From Candidatus Nomurabacteria bacterium RIFCSPHIGHO2_01_FULL_36_23 (GTDB lineage Bacteria; Patescibacteriota; Minisyncoccia; Phycocordibacterales; UBA9973): a stretch of 39,506 bases of DNA. The stretch is from positions 1 to 39,506 of the forward strand of contig MFTF01000012.1 in assembly GCA_001786745.1 (NCBI GenBank). The letters are read 5' to 3'. Positions 35,630-39,506 of the stretch are shown one piece after another. The notes under the pieces are model-generated. The model saw only the letters and a program-made list of their open reading frames with translations, ran no database searches and was not told the origin of the DNA. Position 1 is the stretch's first letter. Each line of letters starts with the position of its first letter. The position numbers and the translations under genes are program-made.

Positions 35630-35810
35630 TTCTTTTTCTCCCTTCCAAAGAACTAAATTCTGACCTCTATAAGAGACCAGTTGGAGGAGTCAAAATGTTA
35701 TAAAAATTACTTCGGCACCTTGAAACAAGTCTCTTTTGAAAAGTTGCAATAGCCGTGATAATAAAAATTGATTTTTTGAAAAGTTTTGATATTCATAAAT
35801 TTAAATGAAA

Positions 35811-35834
35811 CAAAAAAACCGCTCTGTGGGCGGT
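35811..35834 (-). terminator. Intrinsic terminator between leader ORF and the 113-aa gene
   Basis: ACCGC-CCACAGA-GCGGT then TTTTTTT on minus strand. Confidence 0.7.
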
Positions 35835-35861
35835 CTTTTGTGCTTGGTTTTAGTAAATTAA

Positions 35862-35930
35862 TTAGCAAAAAGAAGACCGTCCTATTGGGCAGGTGTAATA
35901 GTTCACAGAAAATTTAACTAATAAATTCAT
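35862..35930 (-). CDS. Candidate 22-aa leader peptide MNLLVKFSVNYYTCPIGRSSFC
   Basis: TTGACA-N18-TATTAT-N6-ATG promoter/start; ends just before terminator. Confidence 0.5.
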   Translation of the reverse strand: MNLLVKFSVNYYTCPIGRSSFC

Positions 35931-35987
35931 GCTTTTATAATAGCATAATGCTTCCCATAGTGTCAACTTTTATGCGATGGTTCTTTT

Positions 35988-36938
35988 TCAATATACCTGT
36001 ACCCCAATTTTTTCTCGCACTTCGTTCATTTTAGCTGAAGCGACTTTTTTTGCTTTTTCACTACCGGCTTTTAGGATTGCCAACACTTTAGGAATATCTT
36101 TGGCAAATTCTTTTCTTCGCTCGCGCAACGGCGCAATGAATTTTTCTAAATCATCTATTAACATCTCTTTAAGTTCTTTATATTTACCAGCTTTCTCTTC
36201 GTAAATTTTCTTTAATTCATCTTCGCTACGAAAAAGTTTATGAATAGCATAGACATTTTTAGGAATTCCTCCACTGGAATCAGTTACAATACTCATCACA
36301 CATTTTTTAATTTCTTCATATTCGGCAAAAAGTGGAATAGTATTATTGTAACTTTTAGACATTTTTCTGCCATCAGTCCCTGGTATAATCGCCACATCTT
36401 TTATAATCATCGCCTCTGGCAGTTTGAAAGTTTCGCCAAAAGTATTATTAAATTTTTCCGCTGTATCACGCGCAATTTCAACGTGTTGTTTTTGATCAGC
36501 GCCGACTGGCACAACATCAGGACTATAAAGTAAAATGTCCGCCGCCATAAGCATCGGATAATTAAAAGTGCCAACATCAATTTCTTTATTTCTCGCTTGC
36601 GCGTCTTTAAAAGCATGCGCTCGCATCAGATACGGCATTGTGGTAATAGTTTCAAAAATCCAAGCAAGTTCAGTGTGTTCGGAAATGTCGCTTTGTTTAA
36701 AAAAAGTTACTTTTTGCGGATCAAGACCTAATGCTAAATAATCAAGTACAACATTTTTTATGTTCTCACTCATTTCTTTTGGATTTCGAAGGGAATGCAA
36801 AGCATGATAATCAGCGATAAAGACATAACCATCGTGCTCATTTTGCAAATCAACAAATTGTTTCATTGCCCCAAAATAGTTGCCAATATGCGGTTTTCCT
36901 GAGGGTTGGACACCTGATAAAAATATCTTTTTAGACAT
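35988..36938 (-). CDS. trpS: Tryptophanyl-tRNA synthetase
   Basis: LSGVQPSGKPHIGNYFGA, GRKMSKSYNN. Confidence 0.95.
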   Translation of the reverse strand: MSKKIFLSGVQPSGKPHIGNYFGAMKQFVDLQNEHDGYVFIADYHALHSLRNPKEMSENIKNVVLDYLALGLDPQKVTFFKQSDISEHTELAWIFETITTMPYLMRAHAFKDAQARNKEIDVGTFNYPMLMAADILLYSPDVVPVGADQKQHVEIARDTAEKFNNTFGETFKLPEAMIIKDVAIIPGTDGRKMSKSYNNTIPLFAEYEEIKKCVMSIVTDSSGGIPKNVYAIHKLFRSEDELKKIYEEKAGKYKELKEMLIDDLEKFIAPLRERRKEFAKDIPKVLAILKAGSEKAKKVASAKMNEVREKIGVQVY

Positions 36939-37052
36939 GTTTGCATTTTAACATATAATCTTGAATTATGAAATTTTGTAATTAACATCTTAGTAACAGT
37001 TTTACGCACCTTGTCACTTTGACAATTTTTCTACTGTGTTAGAATGGCTTTA

Positions 37053-38453
37053 ATGGCAAAGATAACAAAAAGCAATAAAACTAATCTCCGCATTCCCCCT
37101 CAAAGCATTGAATCCGAACAAGCAGTATTGGGTTCCATAATGCTCCGCAAAGATGCAATGCACGAAGTAGAGGACATGGTTAGTCCGGAATCTTTTTACG
37201 TTGAAAAACACAAAAAGATTTTTCAAGCGATGCTTGATTTATCTCTTAAGAATGAACCGATAGACATGCTTTCACTCTCAACAAAACTAGGTGAAAAAAA
37301 ATTGCTGGATCAAGTGGGGGGCAATAAGTATCTCGCAGAAATAGTAAATGTTGTGCCTTCTTCCACGAACATTAAACACTACGCTGATATTGTTCAAAAA
37401 AAATATGTTTTAAGAAGTTTAATAGAAGCGGCCGACTACGTGTCTGAACTTGCCTTTGAAGAAGGCGATGACCATATGGATGATATATTAGACATGGCGG
37501 AAAAGAAAATTTTCGGCGTAGTTTCATCTCCGAAAAATCAAAAATTCATAAATTTAAAAGACGCGTTGCCCGAAGCTTATGAACGTTTGGAAAGATTGCA
37601 CGAAAATAAGGGAATGTTGCGTGGACTTCCGACTGGCTTCAAAGATTTGGATTTGATACTTTCGGGCTTGCAAAAATCTGATTTGGTAATTCTCGCAGCC
37701 CGACCCTCAATGGGTAAAACTACTCTTGCGCTTGATATTGCTCGCATGTCTTCTGTCGTTCACGAGAAATCAGTATTGGTATTTTCTCTCGAAATGTCTT
37801 CTCAGCAATTAGTAGATAGGATGCTCTCGGCGCAATCTAGGGTCAACGCTTGGAATTTGCGTACTGGTCGTCTTTCTTCTGATCGTGAATTCTCTCAGCT
37901 TCGAGATTCGTTGGATAAGTTAGCTAAAGCAAAAATTTATATTGATGATCAGCCGGGAAACTCTATAGTTAGAATGAAAGCTCTATCGCGAAGATTAAAA
38001 GCAGAAAAAGGGCTTGACCTTATAGTGGTTGATTACCTGCAACTTATGACCACTTCAAAAAATTACGATTCAATGGTCAATCAAGTAACAGAAATTTCCA
38101 GATCATTGAAAAGCTTGGCCAAGGAGTTAAATGTGCCAGTGCTAGCGCTTTCTCAGCTTTCCCGCGCGGTAGAATCAAGGGGTGGCAAGCCAAGATTATC
38201 CGACCTCCGCGATTCCGGCTCTATTGAACAAGACGCGGATGTTGTAATGTTTATTCATAGAGAGGACAAAGGAAAAGACGAATCGGAAAAAACAAACATC
38301 GCCGAAATTTTAATTGAGAAACATCGCAATGGCCCGACTGGAAAAATTGAACTTTATTTTGATGAAAAAACAACAACATTCTTGAACCTTGAAAAAAGCA
38401 ATATTAGCGAATTCGCGACCAAAAAAGTAAATGAGGATTTAGATGAATTTTAA
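37053..38453 (+). CDS. dnaB: Replicative DNA helicase DnaB
   Basis: PPQSIESEQAVLGSIM, ARPSMGKTTLALDIAR, DYLQLM, LSQLSRAVE; start set at ATG 37053 because 37044 overlaps the -10. Confidence 0.94.
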   Translation: MAKITKSNKTNLRIPPQSIESEQAVLGSIMLRKDAMHEVEDMVSPESFYVEKHKKIFQAMLDLSLKNEPIDMLSLSTKLGEKKLLDQVGGNKYLAEIVNVVPSSTNIKHYADIVQKKYVLRSLIEAADYVSELAFEEGDDHMDDILDMAEKKIFGVVSSPKNQKFINLKDALPEAYERLERLHENKGMLRGLPTGFKDLDLILSGLQKSDLVILAARPSMGKTTLALDIARMSSVVHEKSVLVFSLEMSSQQLVDRMLSAQSRVNAWNLRTGRLSSDREFSQLRDSLDKLAKAKIYIDDQPGNSIVRMKALSRRLKAEKGLDLIVVDYLQLMTTSKNYDSMVNQVTEISRSLKSLAKELNVPVLALSQLSRAVESRGGKPRLSDLRDSGSIEQDADVVMFIHREDKGKDESEKTNIAEILIEKHRNGPTGKIELYFDEKTTTFLNLEKSNISEFATKKVNEDLDEF

Positions 38454-38462
38454 TACAGACAG

Positions 38463-39089
38463 ATGGATATTATCGATAAATTAACTGAAATTTTTAAAGA
38501 ATTTCCCGGAATTGGAGAACGACAAGCAAGACGTTTTGTCTATTTTTTAATGTCTAGAACTCCTGCCTATAATGAAAATTTAACGGGACTTGTTTCAGAA
38601 TTGAAAAAAGAAATAGCGCAGTGCGGAGAATGTTTTAGATTTTTTATTGTTGGAAAAAACCCCACCAAAGACAGGGCAAGTAAAATCTGTGATATCTGCT
38701 CTAATATCCATACTGATTCTTCTATTTTAATGATCGTTGAAAAAGATTCTGATTTAGAAAGTGTAAAGAAAAGCCGAGTTTATAATGGCAAATATTTTAT
38801 TTTAGGCGGACTCGTGCCGATTGTTGAAAAAAATACTAAAAAAAGAATTCGCATTGAAGAATTAAAAGGAAAAATTAAAAATGATAAGAAGTTAAAAGAA
38901 ATAATTCTAGCTTTTTCCATCAGCCCTCAGGGTGATCATACTGATTCTTATGTTCGAGAACAGATTAAGGACATTGTAGAAAAATTAAAAATAAAAATAT
39001 CTTCTCTTGGTAAAGGTCTCTCCACCGGCACGGAGCTAGAATACTCTGACAACGACACTCTCAAAAATGCGTTAAAAAACAGGCAATAA
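38463..39089 (+). CDS. recR: Recombination protein RecR
   Basis: LTEIFKEFPGIGERQARRFVYFL, zinc CxxC...CxxC, Toprim, GKGLSTGTELEYSD. Confidence 0.93.
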   Translation: MDIIDKLTEIFKEFPGIGERQARRFVYFLMSRTPAYNENLTGLVSELKKEIAQCGECFRFFIVGKNPTKDRASKICDICSNIHTDSSILMIVEKDSDLESVKKSRVYNGKYFILGGLVPIVEKNTKKRIRIEELKGKIKNDKKLKEIILAFSISPQGDHTDSYVREQIKDIVEKLKIKISSLGKGLSTGTELEYSDNDTLKNALKNRQ

Positions 39090-39109
39090 GAACCTGTCTT
39101 TTCGGTAGA

Positions 39110-39466
39110 TTATTTTATCGCAGTAATTTTTACCTTGAAAAATGGCTGACGGTGACCGTTGCGACGGAGGTAGCGGGATTTTTGTTTATATTTCACAACT
39201 AAAATTTTTCTAGCACGACCGATTTCCATAATTTCAGCAACAACTTTTGCGCCGGTAATGTAGGGTGTGCCAATAGTGGTATTTTTGCCATTATCAATAA
39301 GCAGAACTTGGTCAAAAGAAAGTTTGTCTCCCTTTTTATACTCCCCCCCGCCTGCACCAGCTGTACTGGAAGCATTGCGGACAGGCTTTATTTTTTCAAT
39401 AGAAAGAAAGCCTCCTTCGGAGACCTTGTATTGTTTTCCACCTGTCTGGATAACTGCAAATTCCAT
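39110..39466 (-). CDS. rplU: 50S ribosomal protein L21
   Basis: MEFAVIQTGGKQYKVSEG...RKILVVKYKQKSRYLRRNGHRQPFFKVKI. Confidence 0.93.
   Translation of the reverse strand: MEFAVIQTGGKQYKVSEGGFLSIEKIKPVRNASSTAGAGGGEYKKGDKLSFDQVLLIDNGKNTTIGTPYITGAKVVAEIMEIGRARKILVVKYKQKSRYLRRNGHRQPFFKVKITAIK
39346..39385 (-). repeat. 40-bp in-frame palindromic element, variant copy in rplU
   Basis: Coding strand CCTGTCCGCAATGCTTCCAGTACAGCTGGTGCAGGCGGGG, encodes PVRNASSTAGAGGG; centre replaced and 3 bp longer. Confidence 0.85.
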
Positions 39467-39506
39467 AAAATTCATACTATCTGAAATTTTACAAAAAAGC
39501 AAGTAT

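Noticed and set aside
15472-39385. CRISPR repeats
   Set aside because: The repeated 37-mers are dispersed singly inside genes with no spacers and no cas genes.
1-39506. Alternative genetic code with UGA read as glycine (known in some CPR groups)
   Set aside because: UGA acts as a normal stop, e.g. purL (276-278), purQ (2785-2787) and paralog 2; proteins have expected C-termini.

Overview
AT-rich 39.5 kb chromosomal segment whose gene content and compact proteins look like a Candidate Phyla Radiation (Patescibacteria/Parcubacteria-type) bacterium; this lineage call is inference. Main content: a 10-kb purine operon (purL 3' end, purQ, purF, purN, purD, purE, purM, purC, purB); cell-wall genes (PBP2, mraY, ftsW, murG, M23 and VanY-type peptidases); scpA/scpB, gltX, aspS, trpS, metK, dnaB, recR; ribosomal proteins L9, L27 and L21; a partial riboflavin set; PCD; a TrpR/YerC-like regulator followed by a lone hisI; and a RelE-type toxin-antitoxin pair. 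No tRNA, rRNA or CRISPR was recognised. Most unusual signals: (1) a ~37-bp palindromic element inserted in frame in four unrelated genes (ctpA, scpB, ribE, rplU), always in the same orientation and frame and encoding P-A/V-R-N-A-x-x-S-x-A-G-G, plus other palindrome types in or at the ends of coding regions (purD, purQ, a zinc-ribbon gene and a disrupted gene start); (2) three paralogs of an uncharacterised Cys-rich zinc-ribbon family, one inside and one directly after the purine operon, each flanked by palindromes; (3) a recurrent TANNNT-N6/7-ATG layout predicting widespread leaderless transcription; (4) two attenuator-like arrangements upstream of hisI and of an orphan gene that share a 5' leader; (5) a structured ~200-nt candidate RNA after hisI. 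All coordinates and pairings were worked out by hand; no searches or folding programs were run.
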